40,971 nucleotides of DNA from Treponema sp. (lineage in GTDB: Bacteria > Spirochaetota > Spirochaetia > Treponematales > Breznakiellaceae): positions 1 to 40,971 of the forward strand of contig WQZG01000026.1 of the NCBI GenBank assembly GCA_009780855.1, in the 5' to 3' direction. Positions within the stretch are counted from its first letter, which is position 1, and each line of letters begins with the position of its first letter. The position numbers and the translations under genes were made by a program. This document shows positions 34,601 through 40,971 of the stretch, piece after piece. The notes under the pieces are model-generated. The model had not been told where the DNA came from and did no database searches. It saw only the letters and a list, made by a program, of their open reading frames with translations.

Positions 34601-35337
34601 GCGGGTCTTGTTGTGTAGCCGTAAGGGGTAAGATTACCCGCGTCCCAGTTAACGATATTCGGGTGGGTCATGCTTACGATGGCTACATTGGGGCCGGTAT
34701 CGCCGCCAATCCGTTTTACAAAGAAACTGTCGAATGCGGGTTTGCCGTCCTTATAGACGTTACCTGCAAGTATCTTGCCGGTAAAGGCGTTGGTCCCGCC
34801 GGGGCCCTGCCCTTTTCCGTAGGCTTTGTCCAGCCTGTCCATACCGAAGTTGAACTCGTGGTTGCCAAGAACCCAGGCATCATACTTGAGATACTGGAAA
34901 CCCTGGATGGTCGGATACATTTTTTGTGTATTCTCGGGCGCGTTATCCCAGGCGCTTGTATTAAAAACACTGGTGCCGTTGCCCTGGATGGAGTCTCCTA
35001 CATCAATAAGAATTGTTTTATCATTTCTTAATTCATTGATTTTGGTTGCTATCCTGGCAAGACCGGTATACGCGGTATTTGTGGAATAGCTCCAGTCGCT
35101 GAAGCATCCGTGAATATCGCTGGTAAACAGAATCTGGAAGTCCAGTTTAGCGCCTGCGGCAGGTTTCTGTCCGGCCGGAGTCTGGACAGCCGGCGGCTGA
35201 GCAGCCGGCACCTGCATGGCGGGCTGGGTTACTCTCTTGCTCTTGGGAAGGAGATCCATATCCGTGGCAGGCCTCGCCATTAACGGCGACAGCACAAGGG
35301 CCGCCAGGAATAAAATAAACAAGAAACGTTTCTTCAT
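31687..35337 (-). CDS. Tandem-duplicated exported 5'-nucleotidase (two UshA-like units)
   Basis: A 1216-residue protein holding two complete metallophosphatase plus 5'-nucleotidase C-terminal units. After a signal peptide (KKRFLFILFLAALVLSPLMA) and a Pro/Gln/Ala-rich linker (about 37-63), unit 1 has FTSDIHG near 71, DVGDSIQGN, LGNHEFNFG, AQHMSN and GAHGHL. Unit 2, from about 705, has FSFNDFHG, LLSAGDNYQGSPLSN, VGNHEFDWG, ALAHMGA and ISGHSHT, then GGWRDTSPYNRKAADDVTLGYLYTLMPFDN. Both metal sites look intact. It should hydrolyse nucleotides in the periplasm for salvage. I use the ATG at 35337 with AAGGAGTG seven bases upstream; the open frame continues to 35496 only through repeat DNA. Confidence 0.93.
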   Translation of the reverse strand: MKKRFLFILFLAALVLSPLMARPATDMDLLPKSKRVTQPAMQVPAAQPPAVQTPAGQKPAAGAKLDFQILFTSDIHGCFSDWSYSTNTAYTGLARIATKINELRNDKTILIDVGDSIQGNGTSVFNTSAWDNAPENTQKMYPTIQGFQYLKYDAWVLGNHEFNFGMDRLDKAYGKGQGPGGTNAFTGKILAGNVYKDGKPAFDSFFVKRIGGDTGPNVAIVSMTHPNIVNWDAGNLTPYGYTTRPADDVTKETIDYLKTPAAEAIYGKIDIFIAAQHMSNARETDKGSGAVDVIAMNGSDLSLFIGAHGHLNQDMVIDGVRYVELGANGARLGQVTITATSDGNGGWKVADKVNDTKMNNIVIGTSGATLVNADAGYKNALSAPDAFGKNYANTVIGRLDGGPLVPAPELNDTYQAYMQDNALVHLINDAMIYYTQSYGVTLSGTAPLDTNANALPGPLTRGSVSTIYKYDNNTLCVVEMTGAQFKQWMEWAYLFIGPYKGDGGSNFELGAAMKPGDLTIPYGNGNMPGYNMDQFSGLSYKVDLTKPYGQKIVEMKNPDGSAFDLNKTYRVAVNNYRVDSQLSINAAESSRPAVFPAGKDTVKVIAREVDSNLTVNGVTKQNGEGMLGLMVDYIDRVKGGVITNQFTPNWSYITPPIEPVLRDKAIQLVNSGKINLIPLDESIVAGAQTGGKNYARRAVTVDDVAANLTTIDIFSFNDFHGTVDKSASASNPGADRFAAVVQELMKKNPSSILLSAGDNYQGSPLSNVFYGEPVSAVFKAFGMNISAVGNHEFDWGTQYIQKFADDGNVTFLSANIFYKGTDTRPDLYFAKPYQIVTVGGKKIGIIGLTTTETPNLVKAEIVKDLEFREPGPWLNTMISDLKTNQGCDFVIALAHMGAVQDPVTGVITGEAADLARTCPGFDAIISGHSHTLVAGYVNNIPIVQGNYNGRGLGRLTIGYDNGKYLGIYPRMYTQNNMNTADILPVGPPLVVNEQVKNIIAGFQDRVGPLFSQVVGKYGVDINDRDGQAAWATKIVYDFIKRTTGDSYITVQNAGGWRDTSPYNRKAADDVTLGYLYTLMPFDNEIVLLQMKGKDILYMLGSPNPALISDAIVAGAYKQGDTWYDSSTNQAIDPAKTYNVACNDFMLTGGDNFPFPASSQGNAAGVEKLGNPSFMGVPLRDAMVQELKFRAGIASADSMNTYLLTFIQLYGNGSLLN

Positions 35338-35373
35338 AAAGACACTCCTTGGTATTTTGGCTTTTACAAGGTA

Positions 35374-35402
35374 AATATATAAGCTTTTTTGATTAGTGGT
35401 AA
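35374..35402 (-). promoter_or_regulatory. Promoter candidate of the 5'-nucleotidase gene, -35 inside the repeat
   Basis: TTACCA (35402-35397) lies 17 bp from TATATT (35379-35374) on the minus strand. The -35 hexamer is formed by the first heptamer of the repeat array, so repeat changes could alter expression. Confidence 0.4.
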
Positions 35403-35532
35403 GTAGGAAGTAGGGAGTAGGAAATAGGGAGTGGGGAGTAGGAAATAGGGAGTGGGGAGTGGGGAGGAAAATTCGGAATTGAAGATTGCGGTACAAAGAA
35501 ATTCGTTCCCCATTCCCTACTCCTCATTCCCC
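35396..35532. repeat. Heptanucleotide repeat array between divergent genes
   Basis: Ten purine-rich heptamers (GTGGTAA, GTAGGAA, GTAGGGA, ATAGGGA, GTGGGGA and variants) occupy 35396-35465; a shorter pyrimidine arm of about four heptamers (TTCCCCA, TTCCCTA, CTCCTCA type) occupies 35505-35532 as the inverse. About 40 unique bases separate the arms. The array fills most of the 217 bp between the nucleotidase and EamA starts, which holds no gene. Confidence 0.82.
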
Positions 35533-35554
35533 GCCTTTCCGGGTATTATGCCGC

Positions 35555-36433
35555 ATGGCCGATAATCTGCGCGTTAATTCAAAATTTTTGGGGCAGGGAG
35601 CCGTGTTTTTATGCGCGGTTCTCTGGAGCACCTCGGGGCTTTTTATAAGGATCGTTGACTGGTATCCGGTTGTTATAACCGGGATAAGAAGCCTGATCGC
35701 CGCTGCTTTTATGTTAGCTGTCAGGACATTTTTTACCAAAGGGCCAAGACCCAAAAACAAGGCTTTTCCTCTTTGGGCCGGAGCGGTCATGTATGCCATG
35801 ACAATGCTTACTTTTGTCATAGCGAATAAACTAACTACAGCCGCGAACGCGATTCTGCTTCAGTACAGCGCTCCTGTGTGGGCAGCAATTTTCGGCTGGA
35901 TATTGATTAAAGAAAAACCGCACTGGGAGCACTGGGCAGCCATAATCTGTATTGCAGGAGGATTTTTCTTGTTCCTTAAGGACGGCCTTGCGACAGGGGA
36001 TTTATTGGGAGATTTTATAGCCCTTTTATCCGGAATATTTTTTGGCGTCAATTCAGTATTTCTGCGTATGCAAAAGGACGGGAATCCGGCCGATTCAATA
36101 CTTTTGTCACACGTAATAAGTTTTGGGATCGCTGTACCTTTCATAATTATTTTTCCGCCGGTTTTTAATTATACAAATACCCTGCCGATAATTTTTATGG
36201 GAATTATTCAGATTGGAACCGCTTCACTGCTCTTTTCCTACGGATTAAGGCGGATCAGCGCGGTCCAGTCCATGCTGACAGCGGCAATAGAACCGCTGTT
36301 AAATCCAGTCTGGGTTCTGCTCTTTATGGGAGAAGCGCCGTCTTCCCTCGCTCTGGCCGGCGGAGCAATCATTCTGGCGGCGGTCGTAGGCGCAACAATA
36401 ATCGGTAATTTACGAAGCGCCGGCGGTTGTTAA
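35555..36433 (+). CDS. EamA-family (DMT) transporter
   Basis: A 292-residue membrane protein with ten hydrophobic segments in two similar halves: first EamA unit GAVFLCAVLWSTSGLFIRIVDWYPVVITGIRSLIAA to about residue 140, second unit from LLGDFIALLSGIFFGVNSVFLRM to ILAAVVGATIIGNL. The family exports or imports small metabolites; the substrate cannot be read. I chose the ATG at 35555 because upstream codons in the same frame come from repeat DNA. No clear ribosome site. Followed by the ankyrin gene after 36 bp, probably on the same transcript. Confidence 0.88.
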   Translation: MADNLRVNSKFLGQGAVFLCAVLWSTSGLFIRIVDWYPVVITGIRSLIAAAFMLAVRTFFTKGPRPKNKAFPLWAGAVMYAMTMLTFVIANKLTTAANAILLQYSAPVWAAIFGWILIKEKPHWEHWAAIICIAGGFFLFLKDGLATGDLLGDFIALLSGIFFGVNSVFLRMQKDGNPADSILLSHVISFGIAVPFIIIFPPVFNYTNTLPIIFMGIIQIGTASLLFSYGLRRISAVQSMLTAAIEPLLNPVWVLLFMGEAPSSLALAGGAIILAAVVGATIIGNLRSAGGC

Positions 36434-36469
36434 AACAGGGCCGTGGGTTTATAATGGATTCAACAAAAC

Positions 36470-37462
36470 ATGGAAAGCATATTTATAAAAGCATGCCGGA
36501 CCAACGATAAAGCCCTGATTGATTTGTTTTTGGATATTGGCGGTGAAGATCTAAACCTGCAGGATGATTTAGGAAATACAGCGCTCCATTATATCTGCAT
36601 GAAAGGTGATACTGATCTCGCGGAACTTACAATCAAGGCAGGAGTCAGAATCGATCTGGAAAACATCAGCGGAGAAACCCCGCTGCATATAGCCGCGGCA
36701 AGGGGCTCTGTTATTATTTCCGGATACCTTCTGGACAAGGGAGCGGACATAAACGCGGTTACCATGGAAGGAATGACTCCGCTGATTTATGCAATATGCA
36801 GCTGTCAGATCCAGACCGCAAAATTTCTTATGTCCTCCGGCGCCGATAAATTTGCGTTAACAAAAAAAGGCCTGACGGCGATTGATTTTGCCAAAGCCGA
36901 AAACCTTGCCGAGCTGTTTTCCCTTTTGGAAGTAAAATTGCCCAAGGTTGATGTTAAGGGCAATACTCCCCTGCACCACGCCGTATACCAGAACGGACTC
37001 GCGGCGATACGCAACATTCTGGCCAATGATAAATCCGGTATTAACGCCAGAAACAACCAGGGATTAACTCCGCTTCTTTTGGCGATAAACAAACTTAATT
37101 ACGGGATCTCGGATCTTCTTCTTCAAAACGGGGCAGATCCAAATGTGGTAGAAACGGGCGACGAAAATACCCCGCTCCACATAGCCGCGTTTAACGGCGT
37201 TAGCTGGCTGGGAGAAATCCTTCTTGAGCACGGAGCAAAAATAAACGCCCTTAACCGCGACCGCGCCACGCCCCTGATCCTTGCGGTGCTGGGTCAGCAC
37301 CGTGAATTTGCGGCTCTGCTGCTGCGCAAGGGCGCGGCCATTGAGAACGCCGACATTCACGGTAAAACAGCACGCGATTATGCCCTGGACTGGGGAACCG
37401 ATGAATTGGCTGATTTGCTGGACTCCGAAAAATCCAGATTTGCTTCCAGAAAAAAAGCGTAA
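36470..37462 (+). CDS. Ankyrin-repeat protein
   Basis: A 330-residue cytosolic protein made almost wholly of ankyrin repeats, with no signal peptide or membrane helix. About nine units are visible, for example DDLGNTALHYICMKGDTDLA, SGETPLHIAAARGS, EGMTPLIYAICSCQ, KGNTPLHHAVYQNG, QGLTPLLLAINKLN, ENTPLHIAAFNG and RATPLILAVLGQ; the unit near 135-165 is degenerate. Ankyrin stacks bind other proteins; the partner is unknown. No strong ribosome site at the ATG at 36470. It lies between the EamA and alkyltransferase-like genes. Confidence 0.9.
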   Translation: MESIFIKACRTNDKALIDLFLDIGGEDLNLQDDLGNTALHYICMKGDTDLAELTIKAGVRIDLENISGETPLHIAAARGSVIISGYLLDKGADINAVTMEGMTPLIYAICSCQIQTAKFLMSSGADKFALTKKGLTAIDFAKAENLAELFSLLEVKLPKVDVKGNTPLHHAVYQNGLAAIRNILANDKSGINARNNQGLTPLLLAINKLNYGISDLLLQNGADPNVVETGDENTPLHIAAFNGVSWLGEILLEHGAKINALNRDRATPLILAVLGQHREFAALLLRKGAAIENADIHGKTARDYALDWGTDELADLLDSEKSRFASRKKA

Positions 37463-37494
37463 AATAAAAAAAATATATCTATAAAGGCATTGTA

Positions 37495-37797
37495 ATGACC
37501 GAATACAGTATCCGTATTATTGAAACAATAAAGGCAATTCCAAAAGGAAAAGTCACCAGTTACGGTAAAATCGCGGCGAAGGCAGGGCTGCCGAACGGCG
37601 CCCGGCAGGTGGTCAGGATACTCCATTCCCAATCAGAAAAACACGATCTCCCCTGGTACCGTATTTTAAAAGCGGACGGCTCCATAGCCCTGCCGGAGGG
37701 AGCAGGCGCGGAACTGCAGAAAGAGCTGCTAAGTAAAGAAGGGGTTTTGGTTTCCAAAGAAGGCCGCGTAGATCTGGAAAAATTCGGCTGGCGCTAG
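37495..37797 (+). CDS. Alkyltransferase-like protein (ATL, MGMT family without catalytic Cys)
   Basis: A 100-residue protein matching the DNA-binding domain of O6-alkylguanine methyltransferases: IIETIKAIPKGKVTSYGKIAAKAGLPNGARQVVRIL, with the tyrosine of the helix-turn-helix and the flipping arginine. The active-site Pro-Cys-His-Arg is replaced by LPWYRIL, i.e. Trp for Cys, the hallmark of ATL proteins. These bind alkylated guanines and flag them for nucleotide-excision repair instead of removing the alkyl group. AAAGG lies seven bases before the ATG. Its TAG overlaps the TAG of the convergent TSUP gene in a CTAG. Confidence 0.9.
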   Translation: MTEYSIRIIETIKAIPKGKVTSYGKIAAKAGLPNGARQVVRILHSQSEKHDLPWYRILKADGSIALPEGAGAELQKELLSKEGVLVSKEGRVDLEKFGWR

Positions 37798-38570
37798 AAG
37801 GCAAAACCTGCCAGGTCAGATATTACCTTGATAAACAACAGCCCGGCTACTACAAGAATAATGGGCCGTATTATTTTTTTACCGTTCTTGATGGCCAGCC
37901 GTGAGCCGATAAAATTGCCGGCGACCGAACAGATCATGGCAGGTACAGCCAGGGCAAACAGGATTTTACCGCCCGTAAGCCAAACAATCATGGAAGCCAA
38001 ATTTGACGCGAAATTAAGAACACGGGTAGTGCCGGCTGCCTTTATAAGTTCCATATGAGCCAGACCGGTAAGTACCAGCGTAATGAACATTCCTGTGCCC
38101 GGACCAAAGAACCCGTCGTAAGCCCCAAACACAAGGCCGGTAAAAAATGAAATAACCAGAAGTTTTTTTATCGGCGGTTCACCCAGTGCTTCTCCTTTCA
38201 TGCCTTTGTTAAGCAGGACAAAAACCGCTACCAGCGGCAGTATTATCATCATGATAATCAGGAGGGTTTTGGCGGGAAGATAAAGGGCAAGTTCCGTTCC
38301 CAGCCAGGAACCCGGAAGCGCGCCGGCAACGCCTGCAAAAGCCGCGGGAAAATGCACCCTGCGTTTGCGGGAATAATTAAACACCGAAACCCCGGTTCCA
38401 AAACAGCTGGCAAACTTGTTTGTGCCGTAAGCGGTATGGACAGGAAGCCCTGCCAGAATATAGGCCGGCAGGGAGATAAGCCCGCCGCCGCCGGCGATGG
38501 AATCGACAAAGCCCGCAAGAAAAATCATGGGGCAGACAATAAGCAAAGTAATAGTGTAGGAATAAGTCAT
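37794..38570 (-). CDS. TSUP (TauE/SafE) family membrane transporter
   Basis: A 258-residue membrane protein of the TauE/SafE (DUF81) family: two similar halves beginning MIFLAGFVDSIAGGGGLISLPAYILAGLPVHTAYGTNKFASCFG and GLVFGAYDGFFGPGTGMFITLVLTGLAHMELIKAAGTTRVLNFASNLAS, with about eight membrane segments. Relatives export sulfite, sulfoacetate or other organic anions; the substrate here is unknown. ATG at 38570, 16 bp after the queA stop, so it is probably the last gene of the ruvAB-queA transcript. Ends in a four-base convergent overlap with the ATL gene. Confidence 0.88.
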   Translation of the reverse strand: MTYSYTITLLIVCPMIFLAGFVDSIAGGGGLISLPAYILAGLPVHTAYGTNKFASCFGTGVSVFNYSRKRRVHFPAAFAGVAGALPGSWLGTELALYLPAKTLLIIMMIILPLVAVFVLLNKGMKGEALGEPPIKKLLVISFFTGLVFGAYDGFFGPGTGMFITLVLTGLAHMELIKAAGTTRVLNFASNLASMIVWLTGGKILFALAVPAMICSVAGNFIGSRLAIKNGKKIIRPIILVVAGLLFIKVISDLAGFAF

Positions 38571-38586
38571 GATGCCGCCGGTCTGT

Positions 38587-39660
38587 CTATTTTATAAGCA
38601 TGGCGTCGCCGTAGCTAAAAAACCGGTATCCCTCCTTGATGGCTTCGCGGTAGGATTCCAGAATCAAATCCCTGCCGTAATAGATTTCGTTTTTGCGTTC
38701 CGGTATATCGCCGGCAAAAGCGCTCACAAGCATGAGCAGGGTTGACATTGGCGTATGGAAATTTGTAAACAGCATATTTACAAGTCTGAATTCATAACCG
38801 GGATAAATAAAAATTGACGTTGAACCGCCAAGGCTGCCGGTCTGGCCGAATGATTCAAGAGTGCGCAGACTTGTGGTTCCGACCGCAAGGAGTTTTTTAT
38901 TTTCGCCTGCCCTGATAATTTTTTTGGCCGTTTCCGTGTCAATGCTGTATTCTTCCTCATGCATGGCATGATCTTCGATATTTTCGCTGCGGACCGGCAA
39001 AAAAGTTCCAAGGCCCACATGCAGTGTTATAAATAATTTTTCCATGCCTGCCGCGTCAAGTCCGGCAAGCAGTTCATCGGTAAAGTGAAGCCCGGCAGTC
39101 GGAGCTGCCGCTGAACCGGTATTTGACGCGTACACTGTCTGATACCTGTCGCTGTCCATACTTGTATCATTTCTGCGGATATACGGCGGCAGCGGCACAT
39201 GGCCGTATTTTTCAAGATAGGTATCATCGACAGGTTTGTCAAAAACCAGTACTAGTTCGCCTTCGCCATCCGGCTGCAGACCGCTGTTTTTGGATACATC
39301 TTCGGAAACCATGGTTCCGGTGCGCTGTTTAAAAATATAGCGGCTGCCCGGCTTGCGGCGTTTGGCTCTGCTCGCCAGTACTTTCCAGGTTATGCTGTCC
39401 AGTTTTTTTAAAAGAAGAAATTCCACACGGGCTCCGGTGGTTTCTGAAATTCCAAAAAGCCTTGCTTTGCGCACCCTGGAATTGTTAAAAACAAGAGTTG
39501 TTTCTTTATCCAGCAGGAGGGGCAAATCCGAAACCATCCTGTGTTCGCGGCGGCCGGTTTTACGGTCAACAACCATAAGGCGGCTTTGGCCGCGTTCTGC
39601 CGGCGGAGTCTGCGCGATAAGGTTCTGCGGGAGGTCAAAATCAAAATCAGAAGTTTTCAT
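38587..39660 (-). CDS. queA: S-adenosylmethionine:tRNA ribosyltransferase-isomerase
   Basis: Transfers the ribosyl part of SAM to 7-aminomethyl-7-deazaguanine in tRNA, making epoxyqueuosine at the wobble position. The 357-residue protein has FDFDLPQNLIAQTPPAERGQSRLMV at the start, LVFNNSRVRKARLFG near 57, LPPYIRRNDTSMDSDRYQTVYA near 155, GSAAAPTAGLHFTDELL near 180, ITLHVGLGTFLPVRSENIEDHAMHEEEY near 210 and NFHTPMSTLLMLVSAFAG near 305. Length and motifs are complete. The ATG overlaps the ruvB stop (ATGA). Confidence 0.96.
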   Translation of the reverse strand: MKTSDFDFDLPQNLIAQTPPAERGQSRLMVVDRKTGRREHRMVSDLPLLLDKETTLVFNNSRVRKARLFGISETTGARVEFLLLKKLDSITWKVLASRAKRRKPGSRYIFKQRTGTMVSEDVSKNSGLQPDGEGELVLVFDKPVDDTYLEKYGHVPLPPYIRRNDTSMDSDRYQTVYASNTGSAAAPTAGLHFTDELLAGLDAAGMEKLFITLHVGLGTFLPVRSENIEDHAMHEEEYSIDTETAKKIIRAGENKKLLAVGTTSLRTLESFGQTGSLGGSTSIFIYPGYEFRLVNMLFTNFHTPMSTLLMLVSAFAGDIPERKNEIYYGRDLILESYREAIKEGYRFFSYGDAMLIK

Positions 39661-40718
39661 GAATTAAAAAGAAGTCCTCCTGCGGAACCTGCGCTTTCAA
39701 GGCCCAGGTGTTCGTAAGCAAGTGCGGTAACCATTCTGCCGCGCGGGGTGCGCTGTAAAAGACCGGCCTGGATCAGGTAAGGCTCGTAATAGTCTTCAAG
39801 GGTGTCAACTGATTCCCCTATGGAAATGGCAAGTGTTTCCGCGCCGACCGGACCGCCGGCATAACGGGTGATGATAATCTTTAGAATCTCGCGGTCGTGG
39901 CGCTCAAGTCCCAGGGAATCCACTTCCAGTTTATTCAGCGCCTGCTCCACTGTTTTTAAATCAATTACCTGTCCGCCCTTAATCTGCGCAAAATCCCTGA
40001 CTCTTCTCAATAAACGGTTTACAACCCTGGGAGTACCGCGGGCAGAACGCGCCAAAAGAGAAGCGGCTTTATCTTCAACAGGAATTTTTAGAATACCGGC
40101 CGAGCGCCGCACTATGGCTTCCATGTCTTTTGCGTCATAAAAAGAAAACCGGCAGGTTATGCCAAAACGGCTGATAAGCGGACTGGAAACATTACCGGCT
40201 TTGGTGGTAGCGCCTACCAGGGTAAACGGCTGTATTGGTATACGGATGGTGCGCGCGCTTGGTCCCTGGCCAATGATCCAGTCAAGCTCGTAATCCTCCA
40301 TTGCGATGTACAGCATTTCTTCCATGGCCGGTTTGAGGCGGTGAATTTCGTCTATAAAAAAAACGGCGTTAGCGGTAATTGTCGTAAGAATTCCGGCTAA
40401 ATCCTTGGGCTTGTCCAGGGCCGGCGCGGATGTAACTTTAAAGTCAGCGCCCAGTTCGTGAGCCACAATCTGTGCAAGGGTTGTCTTGCCAAGCCCGGGT
40501 GGGCCGGTTAAAAAAAGATGATCAAGGCTTTCCTTCCTGGCTTTGGCCGCTTCGATAAAAACTTGCAGGTTTTCTATCATCGCCTTTTGGCCGATAAATT
40601 CGTCCATGCTGTGCGGACGCAGCGCTGTGTCGCGGTTATCATCGCCTGCCGAAATTTCCGGACTAAGCAGTCCTGCCGGTACAGATGTTTTATTTATCGC
40701 GTCTTTGATTTTTCCCAC
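39657..40718 (-). CDS. ruvB: Holliday junction branch migration ATPase RuvB
   Basis: AAA+ motor that with RuvA drives branch migration. The 353-residue protein has LRPHSMDEFIGQKAMIENL, LFLTGPPGLGKTTLAQIVAHELG (Walker A, about 68-90), AVFFIDEIHRL (Walker B, about 118-128), LVGATTKAGNVSSPLISRFG (sensor 1 and arginine finger), RSARGTPRVVNRLLRRVRDFA (sensor 2) and the winged-helix end YEPYLIQAGLLQRTPRGRM. The start is GTG at 40718 with AAGG five bases upstream; an overlapping ATG is out of frame. It begins seven bases after the ruvA stop. Confidence 0.97.
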   Translation of the reverse strand: MGKIKDAINKTSVPAGLLSPEISAGDDNRDTALRPHSMDEFIGQKAMIENLQVFIEAAKARKESLDHLFLTGPPGLGKTTLAQIVAHELGADFKVTSAPALDKPKDLAGILTTITANAVFFIDEIHRLKPAMEEMLYIAMEDYELDWIIGQGPSARTIRIPIQPFTLVGATTKAGNVSSPLISRFGITCRFSFYDAKDMEAIVRRSAGILKIPVEDKAASLLARSARGTPRVVNRLLRRVRDFAQIKGGQVIDLKTVEQALNKLEVDSLGLERHDREILKIIITRYAGGPVGAETLAISIGESVDTLEDYYEPYLIQAGLLQRTPRGRMVTALAYEHLGLESAGSAGGLLFNS

Positions 40719-40725
40719 ATTTACC

Positions 40726-40971
40726 TTAATTGCCGCTCAGGTATACTATAACCTGCTTAAACAGCAGTTTTTCTTTATCGGCGGCAGATGTATTGGGCGG
40801 GAGTTCAGATTCGGCCCTGGCCAAAGCGTCTGCAGCGGCGCGCCGGTCATAACCCATTCCCGCAAGAGCTTCAATGAGCTCATTGTAGGGAAGAACCGGA
40901 GTAAAAGCTTTGGCTGCGGTTAATTTTCCCTTTAATGCCAGGATCATCTTTTGCGCTGTTTTTTTACCCAG
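40726..40971 (-). CDS. ruvA: Holliday junction branch migration protein RuvA, C-terminal part
   Basis: The gene runs off the right edge; 81 C-terminal residues are present. They begin LGKKTAQKMILALKGKL, the second helix-hairpin-helix motif of RuvA, followed by a flexible linker and domain III (ELIEALAGMGYDRRAAADALARAESE ... LFKQVIVYLSGN), which contacts RuvB. RuvA grips the four-way junction. The stop is seven bases before ruvB, as in a ruvAB operon. Confidence 0.93.
   Translation of the reverse strand: MGKKTAQKMILALKGKLTAAKAFTPVLPYNELIEALAGMGYDRRAAADALARAESELPPNTSAADKEKLLFKQVIVYLSGN

Noticed and set aside
35338..35496. N-terminal extension of the 5'-nucleotidase (repeated FPTPHSL)
   Set aside because: The extension translates heptamer repeats and precedes a clear signal peptide with its own strong ribosome site at 35337.
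35486..35554. Upstream extension of the EamA transporter frame
   Set aside because: It starts from TTG in repeat-derived DNA; the family-like sequence begins after the ATG at 35555.

Overview
This 41 kb window is a chromosomal stretch from a spirochaete, most likely a Treponema or close relative. The evidence is a flagellar rod cluster (flgF, flgG and a muramidase-less flgJ), an archaeal-type CMP kinase next to yicC and murC, a PilZ protein in a housekeeping operon, and generally spirochaete-like proteins. Base composition is moderate (my impression is mid-40s to about 50 % GC). I see no prophage, insertion sequence, CRISPR array or rRNA. Species cannot be fixed from sequence alone.

Left part (1-14.6 kb): the 3' end of a Y-family DNA polymerase gene; leftward genes for a DUF72 protein, an aldose 1-epimerase-like protein and an HpcH/HpaI aldolase; a rightward leucine operon leuA-leuC-leuD-leuB; a leftward MBL-fold hydrolase; and two large, similar hybrid histidine kinases whose genes overlap by 14 bp.

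Middle (14.6-29.1 kb): tRNA-Gly(UCC) followed by a 173 bp segment that ends in a perfect copy of the tRNA 3' end; then a leftward murC-yicC-cmk run and a rightward folC, whose start lies only 22 bp from that of murC. After a gene-free symmetric repeat region comes a leftward nine-gene run with almost every junction overlapping or under 20 bp: PilZ protein, HEAT-like periplasmic protein, ComEC without its beta-lactamase domain, rsmA, yggS-type gene, small secreted protein, two rluA-family genes and a formate/nitrite channel. A CPBP protease gene diverges from it.

Right part (29.1-41 kb): flgF-flgG-flgJ leftward, with a sigma-28-like promoter directly before flgF; a tandem-duplicated 5'-nucleotidase gene with a strong terminator; rightward EamA transporter, ankyrin-repeat and alkyltransferase-like genes; and a leftward ruvA-ruvB-queA-TSUP operon running off the right edge.

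The most unusual non-coding content is three gene-free loci built from degenerate heptanucleotide repeats arranged as long inverted repeats (about 19.4-19.7, 29.1-29.3 and 35.4-35.5 kb), and the duplicated tRNA 3' end. Several genes have stop codons lying inside such repeats or short tandem duplications, suggesting that repeat gain at gene ends is common in this genome.
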